A stretch of 64,000 bases of DNA, taken from NCBI GenBank assembly GCA_013285505.1, contig CP053450.1, positions 3,394,796 to 3,458,795 on the forward strand, written 5' to 3'. The stretch comes from Planctomycetota bacterium (lineage in GTDB: Bacteria > Planctomycetota > Phycisphaerae > Phycisphaerales > UBA1924). Position numbers and translations under genes: made by a program. This document shows positions 1 to 10,312 of this stretch, one piece after another; the first letter of the stretch is position 1, and each line of letters starts with the position of its first letter. The notes beneath the pieces are model-generated. The model worked only from the letters and a program-made list of their open reading frames with translations, did no database searches and was not told where the DNA came from.

Positions 1-555
1 GTGGGCCCAGGAGGCGGCGCGGCCGCTGATGTCGGGCTGGGCGACGGCGCGTTCGAGCACGGCGCGGGCTTCCTCACTTTTGTCTCCGGCGGAGAGGAGC
101 TGGGCGTAGACGACGAGGAACTGGGGGTTGGCGCAGCCCTTGTCGTAGAGCGGCTGCATGAGGGCGAGGCCCTCCTCGATATCGCCGCGGACATGGTAGA
201 TGTCGCCGAGGATCTCGAGGCTGGAGATGTTGTTGGGGTCGAGGGCGACGCCGCGTTCGGCGGCGGCGCGGGCGTCGTCGAGCCGGTTGGAGGCGCGGTA
301 AATGATGGCCTGGAGGGCGAAAAAGTCGGGGATGGTGTCCTTGAGGCGGATGGCGTTGCGGACGGCCTGCATCGCGGCGTCGAACTCGAGCATGCCGACG
401 AGCGTGTGGGCGAGGTGGTAGTGGAGCCCGGGGTCGTTGGGGTCCTGGGCGATCAGCTCGCGGTAGAGCTTGATTGCGCCCTCGGGGTTGTGGGCGGCTT
501 CCATCCGCTGAGCGGCCTGGACACGCCGGACTTTCTGCTGCATCGGGATTGCCAT
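1..555 (-). CDS. TPR-repeat protein, C-terminus beyond the window
   Basis: The gene runs off the left edge, so only its first 185 codons are visible. The start chosen is the ATG at 555, which gives MAIPMQQKVRRVQAAQRMEA. The whole visible part is helical and made of about four tetratricopeptide repeats, with the typical A-x-x-L-Y-R-E and ALDPNN spacing (for example GAIKLYRELIAQDPNDPGL near residue 28 and ERGVALDPNNISSLEILG near residue 95). TPRs act as protein-interaction scaffolds. In planctomycetes such an N-terminal TPR block is often followed by a sulfotransferase domain, but that part is outside the window, so the enzymatic identity is open. It lies 70 bp downstream of the aldo/keto reductase gene on the same strand. 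Confidence 0.75.
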   Translation of the reverse strand, partial: MAIPMQQKVRRVQAAQRMEAAHNPEGAIKLYRELIAQDPNDPGLHYHLAHTLVGMLEFDAAMQAVRNAIRLKDTIPDFFALQAIIYRASNRLDDARAAAERGVALDPNNISSLEILGDIYHVRGDIEEGLALMQPLYDKGCANPQFLVVYAQLLSAGDKSEEARAVLERAVAQPDISGRAASWAH

Positions 556-625
556 GGGGCAAGGCTAGCAGGGACGGGCCTCCCCGTCCGCCTCGCGGCC
601 CGCCCGAGAACAGCGCCTGCCGGCC

Positions 626-1711
<1,086 letters not shown>

Positions 1712-1788
1712 GGGGGACCTTTCCGGTATAACGATGCTGATATTGGTGCAGCCCCACTGTATTCCGAGACGCGGGAGGAGGCAAAGTC

Positions 1789-2328
1789 GTGGCCCGCTTG
1801 ATCAGAATGACCGGCGCGATTGAGGACGACCGCGGGGTCCGTCACGCACCACGCCGACTCACGACAACAGACCGCGTGTCGTTCCGACTGCGGACTGCCG
1901 CGACCGTGCAGAAGTTGCGAGAGCGACCGCCTGCTTCAGAACGCGCGAAGTACTCGGCACTCCTCCGTCGTCGGATGCTCAGAAACTCCGGGCCGCCTCC
2001 TGAGCGAACATGGTGGTTCTGGGGAGGCCTGCTCGTCTTGCAACTTCCGTTCATTGTGATGTACGTATTACTTCCGCCAAGCGAGCAACGGCTATGGCTG
2101 CTCGTGACTCCGTTGACAACATTCAGTGCCGTTTGGTTCTTTACCATCCGACACGACCGACAGATACGCCGCGATGACCGTGAGCGGCTGCCCACGCTGG
2201 TGCCCGCGTGCATGGTGTGCGCGTATGACCTGACAGGGGTTCCGATCGAAGAGGACGGGTGTACCGTCTGCCCCGAATGTGGAGCGGCGTGGAAGATCGC
2301 GCGCGGAGATGGGGCGTGTGGATCATGA
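1789..2328 (+). CDS. Membrane protein with C-terminal zinc ribbon (1 of 3)
   Basis: The protein has 179 residues if started at 1789. An internal ATG at 1975 would give a 117-residue form beginning just before the first membrane segment, and I cannot decide between them. It shows two hydrophobic segments (WWFWGGLLVLQLPFIVMYVL and LWLLVTPLTTFSAVWFFTI) followed by a cytoplasmic-looking zinc ribbon, CMVCAYDLTG...CPECGAAW. No function is known to me. It overlaps the next gene by ATGA (2325-2328), so translation is probably coupled. Two similar proteins follow directly. Confidence 0.7.
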   Translation: MARLIRMTGAIEDDRGVRHAPRRLTTTDRVSFRLRTAATVQKLRERPPASERAKYSALLRRRMLRNSGPPPERTWWFWGGLLVLQLPFIVMYVLLPPSEQRLWLLVTPLTTFSAVWFFTIRHDRQIRRDDRERLPTLVPACMVCAYDLTGVPIEEDGCTVCPECGAAWKIARGDGACGS

Positions 2329-3347
2329 GCCTATTCAGGCCCCGGGGTGTGGTTCGAGACGACGCGGGGCGACCTTGCGAAGTGGTTCCCGTGCGTGAGT
2401 TGCACGCCGACGAGCGGCGGGTGGACGAGGCGTTTGCGTCGGTGGTCGATCGGGTGGGGCGGGCGTGGATCGCGGCGAGCAGTCCCAAGCTTCTCATCGC
2501 GGGTCTGGTAGGGATGCAGATCGCGGCGATACTGACGAGCGTGCTCATCTGGCCGGGGTTGCCGTACTGGTTCGCGATGGGGGTTTGGTTCGTCCCGGTC
2601 GCGGCGTACGGGTGGTGGCACTCGCGGACGGTACTCGCCAAGAGCGCGGCGAGAGTCGCGGACATCGTGCTCGCCGACGGGCTGTGCCCGGGGTGCATGT
2701 ACAACCTCGGGGCGCAGCCAGACGAGGGCGGGATGGTGCGGTGCCCGGAGTGCGGGGCGCGGTGGTCGGCGACGCGGATCGCCAGAAGGCACGAGTTCGT
2801 CGTTCGGACTGAGACGGAGTTGGAGAAGCAGAAGCGGTGGTGGCGGGCGTTCGGCGGAGCCGATGCGTGGGGGCCGACGCGCATCGAGGACGGCAGGCGG
2901 CAAAGGCGGCCGATCGTCAGCGCACGGCTGAGGCAGCCGATCCGGGTGGCGACAGGAGAACGGCGCAAACGGTTGCTCGCGGCGAGGCGTGAGATTGGAC
3001 GGGAACGACGAGTTCGGCGGTGGATGGTCGCGTCAGGGCTCTTTTCCATGTACGCAGTGGTCTGCATTTCGCTCCTGATGTCGCGAGCCTCGACCGGTTA
3101 CAGGGTGATCGATCTGTTCATCGGTCTGAGCATGCTGTGGCTCGTCGTGGTGTTCCCCGTCATGATCGTGAGGGGTAGCATGGGCATCACCGCAGAGGGC
3201 GTAGGCAATGCGATGCTGCGGCAGTCGCTGTGTCCGTCTTGCGGGTTTGATCTGGATCCGGAGCGCGGAGCCGATGGCCTGACCGAGTGCGGCGAGTGCG
3301 GGGCGGGGTGGCGTGTCTCGGCGGTTTCTTCAGAGAGGCGACGATGA
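2325..3347 (+). CDS. Membrane protein with two zinc ribbons (2 of 3)
   Basis: About 340 residues from the ATG that overlaps the stop of the preceding gene (ATGA, 2325-2328). Two pairs of hydrophobic segments alternate with two zinc ribbons. The first reads CPGCMYNLGAQ...CPECGARW (about residues 124-150). The second is at the C-terminus: CPSCGFDLD...CGECGAGW. The arrangement looks like a duplication of the TM-TM-ribbon unit seen in the first gene. Its stop overlaps the start of the third gene (3344-3347). The function is unknown; proteins with such CPxCxYxLxG ribbons are frequent in planctomycetes in my experience. Confidence 0.75.
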   Translation: MSLFRPRGVVRDDAGRPCEVVPVRELHADERRVDEAFASVVDRVGRAWIAASSPKLLIAGLVGMQIAAILTSVLIWPGLPYWFAMGVWFVPVAAYGWWHSRTVLAKSAARVADIVLADGLCPGCMYNLGAQPDEGGMVRCPECGARWSATRIARRHEFVVRTETELEKQKRWWRAFGGADAWGPTRIEDGRRQRRPIVSARLRQPIRVATGERRKRLLAARREIGRERRVRRWMVASGLFSMYAVVCISLLMSRASTGYRVIDLFIGLSMLWLVVVFPVMIVRGSMGITAEGVGNAMLRQSLCPSCGFDLDPERGADGLTECGECGAGWRVSAVSSERRR

Positions 3348-3860
3348 TGTCGAGGCTTGTCGGTCCGAACATCGTCGACGACTCGGGCGAAACTCACGAC
3401 GTCGTGCGGCGGAGTGCGCTGCGGTCCGACGACCGAATGGCCGACCCGGTGTTCGCCGAGATCGTGGCCAACGCCGAGGCCGCGGCCGAGGCGTTCGGGA
3501 GGCCCAACGCCGAGTTGCTGCTGGGCTTTGCAGCGGTGATCGGGGCGAACGTGACGCACTTTGTGCTGCTCGCGGCGATGGGTACGCGGACGCCCTCGGC
3601 GTTGGTGTTTGTGGTGTGGGTGGTGGCGACTCTGGTGCTGGTGTTGGTGGGCGCGGAGGCGGCGGCTGCGGCGGGCGGCGCGGGAGGTCGCGGATATCCT
3701 GCTGCACAACGGGCTGTGCGCGGCGTGTGCCTACAGCCTGCGCGGGCACTACGGCGAGGACGGGGTCGTGGTGTGCCCGGAGTGCGGTGCGGCATGGCGG
3801 GAGGAGCGGGTGGTGAGGCGGCACACGTTTGGAGCGATCGGACGGGGGAGCGTGGAGTAG
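3344..3860 (+). CDS. Membrane protein with zinc ribbon (3 of 3), frame broken
   Basis: It starts at the ATG at 3344 (or the adjoining ATG at 3347), overlapping the previous stop. The reading frame MSRLVGPNIVDDSGETHDV... runs through two hydrophobic segments (LLLGFAAVIGANVTHFVLL, LVFVVWVVATLVLVLVGAE). It must then shift by +1 between about 3660 and 3695 to reach REVADILLHNGLCAACAYSL and CPECGAAWREERV. The second gene has the same order (RVADIVLADGLCPGC). The break lies in a run of alternating GC (ggcggcgcggg). With one base removed the gene has 171 codons. I treat it as one gene with a sequence error, not a pseudogene. Confidence 0.6.
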
Positions 3861-4040
3861 CGCGGGTGCGGCACTCGGGTCCGGGTGCCGTCGGCCCGGG
3901 GGGTGCCCGAGCTTGCGCTCGGGGCTCGTCGATCGCCAGAGAGCCCAGTCGGGATAGACCGGCGGGTGGGAGGCCGAAGATCGCGACGGAGGGCGCGCCG
4001 GGTGCTGCGCAGACCGATGGTGCTGGCGGAGGGTTCACGC

Positions 4041-4259
4041 ATGAATCTTGACAATCCCGCGGTCTTGTTCTCGGGCCTCGTGCTGGGTGCCATCGGCATG
4101 GGCATGTTCATCTACGGCAAGAAGCAGCAGCGGCTGGACTGTCTGGCGGTGGGTGCCGTGCTGGGGCTGCTGCCGATGGTGGCGCACTCGATGCTGGTCA
4201 TCTGGGGGGTGGCGGCGGTGTGCCTCGGGGGGATGTACGCAAAGTCGCGGGTGGGGTAG
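4041..4259 (+). CDS. Small membrane protein
   Basis: A 72-residue protein with two or three hydrophobic stretches (AVLFSGLVLGAIGMGMFIYG, LAVGAVLGLLPMVAHSMLVI, GVAAVCLGGMYA) and a few Lys/Arg between them. The ATG at 4041 is the first codon that begins the hydrophobic part. I know similar short proteins from planctomycete genomes but no function. About 180 bp of GC-rich DNA before it shows no gene, only a short stem (ccgagcttgcgctcgg). It is followed by a hairpin-pair repeat and then by a convergent lipoprotein gene. Confidence 0.55.
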   Translation: MNLDNPAVLFSGLVLGAIGMGMFIYGKKQQRLDCLAVGAVLGLLPMVAHSMLVIWGVAAVCLGGMYAKSRVG

Positions 4260-4319
4260 GCACCGGGCACGCCTTCCGGGAAGAGCCTGACCGGTGACGC
4301 CCCACGCCGTGAACTTCGT

Positions 4320-4406
4320 GTGTGGCATGCTCACGCTTCGTGAGCATGTTCCCAGACCTCAACATGCTGCAGAACACCATGCCCACGAAGCGTGGGCATG
4401 CCACAC
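4320..4406. repeat. Hairpin-pair intergenic repeat, copy 1
   Basis: Two inverted 29-bp arms (4320-4348 and 4378-4406) are separated by 29 bp. Each arm folds on itself as CATGCCCACG-CTT-CGTGGGCATG, and the two arms also pair with each other through the outer GTGTGGCATG/CATGCCACAC. In this copy the left arm reads CATGCTCACG/CGTGAGCATG, so two changes compensate each other in the stem. It lies between convergent gene ends, where it could act as a bidirectional terminator. Copies 2 and 3 are at 39502-39582 and 54150-54238. Confidence 0.85.
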
Positions 4407-4415
4407 GAGCTGCCT

Positions 4416-4964
4416 TTAGCCGCCGACGCGGTGGATGCCGGTGGCGCGGATCGTGAGCACATCGCTGTTCGGGCGGGGCCCGACGGTGCCGACGACGATG
4501 ACCTCGTCGAGGGGGTTGAGGCCCGCGGCGATGGGATCGGTCTCGATGGTCGAGCCGTCCGGCCCGACGATCTGGACGGTCGCGCTGTTGGCCTTGATGC
4601 TCTCCTGTGCCTCGCAGCAGTAGTCCCACGGGGTGGCACAGTGGTCCTCCTCCATGTCGGCGCAGCTGGGTACCTCCATGTCCATCACCAGGAACACCGG
4701 GCTGTCGGCGGTGATGGGCTTGGACCGACCGCCGATGCGCGCGCGGATCGTGATCGCGTCGCCCTCGGCGGCCGAGGCCTTGGCGTCGGCGACGGAAACC
4801 GCCTCGCCCGCCGGAGCGCCGGTAAGGACCCAGGCGGCGGTGGAAGTGGTGTCGGCCTTGCCGGTGGACGTCTCTTCGCTCTTGCTGCACCCGGCAATGG
4901 TCATGAGCGCGGCGGCGCAGGAAGCGGCCGAGAGCAGGGCGATTGTCTTGCGTGTGCGGTGCAT
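4416..4964 (-). CDS. Lipoprotein with CATPWDYCC motif, end of exporter operon
   Basis: 182 residues with a lipoprotein signal peptide (hydrophobic run to residue ~24, lipobox TIAGC with Cys 26), followed by a Thr/Ser/Glu-rich linker and a beta-rich domain (GDAITIRARIGG..., PLDEVIVVGTVG...) that looks like an OB fold. A Cys cluster around residue 105-118 reads CADMEEDHCATPWDYCCE. Four Cys plus Asp/His/Glu suggest a metal or disulfide site; this is an inference. I remember related planctomycete lipoproteins with the same TPWDYCC core but no assigned role. It follows the two permease genes on the same strand and is probably the periplasmic partner of the exporter. Confidence 0.7.
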   Translation of the reverse strand: MHRTRKTIALLSAASCAAALMTIAGCSKSEETSTGKADTTSTAAWVLTGAPAGEAVSVADAKASAAEGDAITIRARIGGRSKPITADSPVFLVMDMEVPSCADMEEDHCATPWDYCCEAQESIKANSATVQIVGPDGSTIETDPIAAGLNPLDEVIVVGTVGPRPNSDVLTIRATGIHRVGG

Positions 4965-5022
4965 GGTGGACTCCTTCTGTGTGAAACTGATCGTACGGGT
5001 TACCGCGCCGCGGCGCGAGGAT

Positions 5023-6195
5023 TCAGTGAGATTTGAGCGCCTCGGTGATGGGGAGGCGGAGACAGCGGACAGCGGGCGGGATGGCCCCGATGCACCCGAC
5101 GACGAGCCCGGCGAGCAGGCCCGCGAGCACGACCGGGGAATCGATGATGATCGCGAACGCGCCCATCGAGAAGCGGACCGCGAGGCCGTCGATGAACGCC
5201 AGCCCCGCGACCACGCCGATGAGCGCCCCGCACGCGGCGGCGAACACGGACTCTTCGGTGAGGCTCATGAGGATGGCCGCGCGGGTGAAGCCGAAGGACT
5301 GGAGCGTGCCGACCTCGCGGACGCGGGCGGCGAACGCGGCGTACATCGTGTTGAGCCCGCCGAGGATGCCGCCCGTCGCGATGAGCGCGGCCGTGACGAG
5401 GACCATGACGCGGATCGGCGCGTAGAACGCCGCGATGGAGGCGTAGTACTCCTGCTCGGGGATCGCGGTGATCTCGAGATCGAGCCGCGTCTTGGCGAAG
5501 ACATCGACATCGACGAAGCTCGCGGTGTCGAGCGTCACGATGACGCACGAGAGCGTGGTCTCGCGGTTGGTCGCGATCTGCAGGTCGGTGACGGGCAGCC
5601 AGATCTCGGCGTCCATCACGGTGTTGGGCGCGCGGAAGCGGCCGACGACGGTCCAGTCGCGGTCGTCGAAGTAGAGCGTGCTGCCGAGGGCGAGACGGCT
5701 GTCGGGCACGCCGAGGCGCGTGGCGGCGAGGTCCCCCACCATCAGCTCGTCCTCGCCCGGGCGGGGCGGGCGGCCCTCGACGATCTCGACCTCCGGGTGA
5801 ACCAGCAGCGCGACGGGGCGGACACCTCGCATGACCGCCGGGAGATCATCGGTGCTTGCGGCGGACTCGCGGACCGGCAGCGCGGCGTGGATCTCGGGGG
5901 AGGCGTAGATGACGCCGGCCTGCTGCATGAGACCGGGGATGCTCGCGGCGGCGTGGCCGGCGACGCCGGCGTCGATCTGCGAACGCTCGACACCCTCCTC
6001 GCTGCCGGTGCTGAGGATCATGACGTTCTCGTGCAGCCCGGCGTGACTGGTGAGCGAGAGCTGCATGCCGCGGACGAATCCGCCCGCGGCCAGCACCAGC
6101 AGCACCACCAACGACGAGCCGAGCAGCGACGCACCGAGCCTGACGCGGCTGCGGCCGAGGTTGCGGACGGCGTATTGAAAGGGAAGTTGTCGCAC
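5023..6195 (-). CDS. ABC transporter permease, FtsX/MacB type (second)
   Basis: 390 residues with the MacB/FtsX layout: one membrane segment near the N-terminus (RLGASLLGSSLVVLLVLAAG), a periplasmic domain of about 220 residues, then three membrane segments from about residue 270 (VLVTAALIATGGILGGLNTM, VFAAACGALIGVVAGLAFID, VVLAGLLAGLVVGCIGAIPP). It should form a heterodimer with the permease encoded 25 bp upstream, driven by the ATPase at 7368-8132. Such pairs power export or extraction of lipoproteins, macrolides or peptides. The substrate is not evident here. The reading frame is intact. Confidence 0.87.
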   Translation of the reverse strand: MRQLPFQYAVRNLGRSRVRLGASLLGSSLVVLLVLAAGGFVRGMQLSLTSHAGLHENVMILSTGSEEGVERSQIDAGVAGHAAASIPGLMQQAGVIYASPEIHAALPVRESAASTDDLPAVMRGVRPVALLVHPEVEIVEGRPPRPGEDELMVGDLAATRLGVPDSRLALGSTLYFDDRDWTVVGRFRAPNTVMDAEIWLPVTDLQIATNRETTLSCVIVTLDTASFVDVDVFAKTRLDLEITAIPEQEYYASIAAFYAPIRVMVLVTAALIATGGILGGLNTMYAAFAARVREVGTLQSFGFTRAAILMSLTEESVFAAACGALIGVVAGLAFIDGLAVRFSMGAFAIIIDSPVVLAGLLAGLVVGCIGAIPPAVRCLRLPITEALKSH

Positions 6196-6219
6196 GGGTG
6201 TCTCGGGGTGGTTTCTGGT

Positions 6220-7371
6220 TCAGGCGGCGCGGAAGCAGGCGGCGATCTCGCGGCGTGAGGCCTGCCACGCGGGGACGAGGCCGGCGATGATGCCGATCGT
6301 GCCACAGACGAGCAGGCCCGTGACCAGGAGTTGCCACGAGGCGACAACCGGGATGGTGATGCCCTCAACCGAGAGCGCAAAGGAGCCGAAGCGGGCCACG
6401 AGGAACGCTGCCGCGGCACCGAAGAGGCCGCCGATGAGCGCAAGGGCGACACCCTCGAGGATGATCAGCATGGCGACCAGCGGGCCGGAATAGCCGAGGG
6501 TCTGGAGCACGGCGTGCTCGGCGATGCGGCTCTGGACGCTGAGAACAATGGCGTTGGCGACGAGGGCGAGGACGGCCGCGAGGCATCCGAGGCCGAGCCA
6601 GCGGGCGAACCCGACCAGCTCGATGATGTCGTCGGCGATGCGCATGACGAAGGCCTTTTCGGGGAAGGTCGCGGTCGGGTCCTGCGCACTGACGAACGTC
6701 TCGTCGATCTGCGCGGAGATCGACTCAAGCATCGAGGCGTCGGCGACCTTGACGTTGAACTGGGTCACGATGCCGAGTTGGTCGCGACCGGCGAGCTGAA
6801 CGAACTCGAGGGCGGTGTAGGCGGTGTTGAGGTCCTGCGGGTCGTCGGAGCGGATGACGCCGGCGATATAGGCGGTGATGCCCGCGGCGTCGAAGGTCAT
6901 GCCCGGCTTGAGGTTCCGGCGGCTGGCGAGCGACTCGCCCACGAGCGCGGCGTCGGTGCGGCGCTTCCAGTCGTCGAAGGAGCCGGACACCAGCTTGAGC
7001 TGATCGCCACGCTCGGCGAGGAAGGCGTCCTTGGGCACGCCGCGGAAGGTGACTACGTCGAGGCTGGTGCGGCAGTTGGAAACGACCACCTTGACGGGGA
7101 TCGCGGCGGTGACGCCGTCGATCGACTCGATGCGTCGCTGGTAGTCCTGAGGCAGGGCGCTGGTGGCCGGGCAGTAGCGGTCCTTGCGGTAGACGACGAG
7201 GGTGGTGTCGTTCGCGCTGGCCTGGGTGGCCTGGGTGACGCCGGCGTTCATCGCCTGAACGGCGGTGAAGAGGAACATCGCGACAGCGATGCCCGCGGCG
7301 GTGAGGGCCGAGCGGACGCGGTGGCGGACGATCTGCTTGGTGATGTACGGGACGAAGCGTGTCGGGTTCAT
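6220..7371 (-). CDS. ABC transporter permease, FtsX/MacB type (first)
   Basis: 383 residues with the same topology as the following gene: an N-terminal membrane segment ([20 protein letters not shown]), a periplasmic domain of roughly 220 residues and three C-terminal membrane segments ([58 protein letters not shown]). The ATG at 7371 overlaps the ATPase stop (ATGA, 7368-7371), so the two are translationally coupled. The periplasmic part of this family contacts the adaptor protein, here the HlyD-type product encoded upstream. Confidence 0.87.
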   Translation of the reverse strand: MNPTRFVPYITKQIVRHRVRSALTAAGIAVAMFLFTAVQAMNAGVTQATQASANDTTLVVYRKDRYCPATSALPQDYQRRIESIDGVTAAIPVKVVVSNCRTSLDVVTFRGVPKDAFLAERGDQLKLVSGSFDDWKRRTDAALVGESLASRRNLKPGMTFDAAGITAYIAGVIRSDDPQDLNTAYTALEFVQLAGRDQLGIVTQFNVKVADASMLESISAQIDETFVSAQDPTATFPEKAFVMRIADDIIELVGFARWLGLGCLAAVLALVANAIVLSVQSRIAEHAVLQTLGYSGPLVAMLIILEGVALALIGGLFGAAAAFLVARFGSFALSVEGITIPVVASWQLLVTGLLVCGTIGIIAGLVPAWQASRREIAACFRAA

Positions 7372-8132
7372 GTGAGAGCCTCCTCGGGCGAGGTGCTCGA
7401 GTCTGAGGGGGTGGTGTCGGCCGACTCGGCGAGCCGGCCCTTTTCGAGGTGGAGCGTGCGAGTGGCGAAATCGGTGGTGCGAGGGTCGTGGGTGACCATG
7501 ATGATCGTCTTGCCGAGATCGCGGTTGAGCTGCTGGAGCAGCCGCATGATCGCGTCCGCGGACGACTTGTCGAGGTCGCCGGTGGGTTCGTCGGCGACGA
7601 GGATGTCGGGGTCCGTGACGATGGCCCGGGCGATGGCAACGCGCTGCTCCTGCCCGCCGGAGAGCTGGCGGGGGAAGTGGTCGCGCCGGTCGGCGATGCC
7701 GACACGCTTGAGGGCCCGCATCACGCGTTCGTGCCGCTCGCGCTTGGAGATGGCATGGAGCAGCATCGGCAGCTCGACATTCTCGTAGGCGGTAAGCACC
7801 GGCACGAGGTTATAGAGCTGGAAGACGTAGCCGACGTTGCTGGATCGCCACGCGGCGAGCTGGTTGCGGCTGAGTGTCGAGAGATCGGTGCCGTCGATGA
7901 CCAGCGTGCCGCCGGTGGGTGAGTCGATTCCGGCGATGCAGTTGAGGAGCGTGGTCTTGCCGCTGCCGCTGGGGCCCATGAGGGCGAGGAAGTCGCCCCG
8001 CGGCACGTCGAGATCGAGCCCATCGAGCGGGCGGATGATGTTGTCGCCCTTGCGGTATTCACGTGTCAGGTCGCGGCACGTGATCAGGACGGATCTGGAA
8101 TCGGGGCTGAGGTCGGGTTTCTGGTGGTTCAC
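7368..8132 (-). CDS. ABC transporter ATP-binding protein, MacB/LolD type
   Basis: About 254 residues from the GTG at 8132, which overlaps the stop of the HlyD gene (GTGA, 8129-8132). Motifs in order: Walker [18 protein letters not shown]-loop [18 protein letters not shown], signature [15 protein letters not shown], Walker [14 protein letters not shown]-loop MVTHDPRT. The Q-loop wording is characteristic of the LolD/MacB/SalX family that works with FtsX-type permeases. The acidic, Ser/Thr-rich C-terminus has no recognised role. It energises the permease pair encoded directly downstream. Confidence 0.92.
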   Translation of the reverse strand: MNHQKPDLSPDSRSVLITCRDLTREYRKGDNIIRPLDGLDLDVPRGDFLALMGPSGSGKTTLLNCIAGIDSPTGGTLVIDGTDLSTLSRNQLAAWRSSNVGYVFQLYNLVPVLTAYENVELPMLLHAISKRERHERVMRALKRVGIADRRDHFPRQLSGGQEQRVAIARAIVTDPDILVADEPTGDLDKSSADAIMRLLQQLNRDLGKTIIMVTHDPRTTDFATRTLHLEKGRLAESADTTPSDSSTSPEEALT

Positions 8133-9655
8133 GACTGATCCTCCGTGCGTGCGGCCGCGGTGAAGCGAACGGCGGTGCCGTCGGCGAGGTCCCCGGTGTC
8201 CAGAACCAGCAGGTCGCCCGGCTGGATCGGGGCCACGACGGTCGCCCATCCGTCAGCGGTAGAGAGGACCTCAACGGGCGCGCGCGCAGTGCGGCCGCGG
8301 TCACCCTTGCGGTCGCGGACCGTGATGACGTGGGGGGCGCCGGCGTGCTGCAGGACCGCGTGCTCGGGCACGAGCAGGCGGATGCCCGCAGCGGTCGTGC
8401 CGGGCGCGGCCGGCGTGTCGGGGCGAGCAGCGTTGGTGCCATGCGGCAGGAACTTCACACGCGTGAGCATCTCCGGCCGGAGCAGCGGCGAGGGGTCGAT
8501 CACGCGGACCTTGGCCTGCAGCGTGTTCTTCTGCAGGTCGGCCTCGTGCGTGACGATGGTGACTTCCCCCGCGAAGGTGGTGTCGGGGAGGACCTCGACG
8601 ATCACCTCGCACCGCTGGCCCACGAACAGGTGCGCGGCGTCGGCCAGCGGGACATCCACGCGCACCTGCAGCTTCGCCGGGTCGTAGAGGTGGACGATGT
8701 AGCTGGAGTGCGGAGAGTCCATCCCGAGCATGACCTTGTCGCCGGGGACCTTGAACCGCCGCTGGACGATCCCGTCGATCGGCGCGCGCACAACCATGCG
8801 GTCGAGTTCGAGCTTCGCCTCGTCGCGGGCGACGCGGGCACGGCCAAGCGCAGCCTCGGCGCTCGCGGCGGCAGCCTTCATCGCCTCGAGCCGGCGGCGG
8901 CTCCTCCGTGCGGAGGGCGAGGTTTCGCTCAGCCGCCCGCAGCTCGGCGGCGAAGCGGCTCGACGCGGGCCTCCAGAATGGGCTGTGTCGCCAGCAACGA
9001 GTTGACGGTCGCTCGCTGCGAGGCCACTCGCTGCCGGAGCGTGAACGCCTCGATGTCACTCGCGGCACCGCGGGCGACGGATTGCTCGACCCGGTCGTAC
9101 TCCTCCTGCAGCTGCTCGAAGATGGCCGAGGCCGCCTCGGTGCGGGAGGGGAGCTGGGCGAGTTCCGCCTTGGCCTCGGCGAGCGACGCCTTCATCGTCG
9201 CGACCGCACGCTCGCGCTCGACCGGCTCGTCCCAGTCGGTCTGGGCGGCGGCGAGGTCGGCCTGGGCCGACGCGACGTTGGCGACGGCGGCTTGGAGGGC
9301 GGCCGCTGCCGCGGCGAGGCGGAGCTCAGAGTCCGCAGCGACAAGGTGCGCAACGGGTTGGTCTTTGGTGACCGTGTCGCCCTCGAGGACATCCACGGTC
9401 TCGACAATGCCGTCGGCCAGCCGCGGTGGCGGCGACAAAGTACGGGTCGGCCTCGAGCCAACCGGGAGCCTGCACGGTCACGCCGCGGGCGCCGCCGGCG
9501 CCGGGCGGCGTCTCGGGCGCGTCGAGATCGGCTTGGCCGCCCTCATCGGCGGCCAGCGGGGCACGGTCAAACACGGCCTGCGTGACCGTGACGGTGGGCA
9601 CCGGCCGAAAGGTCGGCCAGGCGGACCAGGCTGCGACGCTCAGGGTGGCGAGCAC
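8129..9655 (-). CDS. HlyD/RND-type periplasmic adaptor, three frame breaks
   Basis: A periplasmic adaptor linking the ABC exporter to the envelope. It has an N-terminal membrane anchor (VVLATLSVAAWSAWPTF), a lipoyl-like half (EADPYFVAATA / LADGIVETVDVLEGDTV), a coiled-coil hairpin, the second lipoyl half (MVVRAPIDGIVQRRF) and a beta-barrel. Three +1 breaks are needed, at AGCCGC 9419-9424, GCGGCT 8955-8960 and GCGGCT 8897-8902. Each is cured by removing one G/C (GCGGCT to GCGCT), leaving 507 codons. The open frame continues upstream of 9655 and adds a charged stretch plus the first half of the membrane segment, so the true start is uncertain. Its stop overlaps the start of the ATPase gene. Confidence 0.75.
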
Positions 9656-9787
9656 GACCGCGATCGGGAGTACGACGGCCAGACGCGACCGCCTCGGTGG
9701 GTGGTCGGGGGACTTCGGGGATGGCGTGAGAGAGGCTCCAGAACCGGGGCGACGGGAGACCGGCGCGCTGCGCGCGCACCGGTGGCG

Positions 9788-10249
9788 TTAGACGGTCGCG
9801 TGGGTTCTGGGGGGCCGCTTGAGGCGGTCGAGCGTGGGGTTGGGCAGCGGCTCGCGCCACTCGTTGGCGTAGAGCGGGGCGTGCCCGGTGGACGTGTCGA
9901 GCGAAGGGAGCACGGTGAAGGTCACCGGAGCCTTGCTCACGACGCAGCACTGGGCGGGGCACTTGCAGGGGTGCCGCTCGGGATCGTGGTCGTGAGGCTT
10001 GTCTTCAGGGGAGCTGGGAGCAGGATCGGACGGGGTCGATTCGGGTGCGAGGCAGCACGACGATTGGTCGCCATGTGCGGCCTGAGACCCGGCCACAACG
10101 CCCAGAGAGAGGTCCGGGACCGTGCAGCAGTTATCGGACTGCGACGCCTCGCCCTGGCAGCAGGGCGTGCCCATGGCGACTACGGACGCAAGCTGCGCCC
10201 CGGCGAGGCCGACCACGAGCAACCAGATGAGGGGGAAGACCCGCTGCAT
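9788..10249 (-). CDS. Cys/His-rich secreted or membrane-anchored protein
   Basis: 153 residues from the ATG at 10249. An N-terminal hydrophobic segment (PLIWLLVVGLAGAQLASVVA) may be a signal peptide or an anchor. The rest carries repeated Cys pairs: TPCCQGE, NCCTVPD, SSCCLAPE and CKCPAQCC, plus an acidic His-rich patch (DKPHDHDPERHP). This looks like a periplasmic metal-binding protein, which is an inference from composition. I do not recognise the family. It is the first gene of the run leading into the adaptor, ATPase, permeases and Cys-containing lipoprotein, which suggests the exporter deals with metals or with metal-bearing proteins. Confidence 0.6.
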   Translation of the reverse strand: MQRVFPLIWLLVVGLAGAQLASVVAMGTPCCQGEASQSDNCCTVPDLSLGVVAGSQAAHGDQSSCCLAPESTPSDPAPSSPEDKPHDHDPERHPCKCPAQCCVVSKAPVTFTVLPSLDTSTGHAPLYANEWREPLPNPTLDRLKRPPRTHATV

Positions 10250-10312
10250 GACTACAGGAGTGTATCGGAACGGAGCCCGGAGTATTCGCTGAATGTTCTG
10301 CGAAACGTCGGA

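Noticed and set aside
4320..4406. A CRISPR fragment or short coding regions in the hairpin repeats
   Set aside because: There are only two inverted arms per locus, no regular spacers and no cas genes. The short frames through them (ending in HAHEAWACHT-like peptides) merely translate the repeat.
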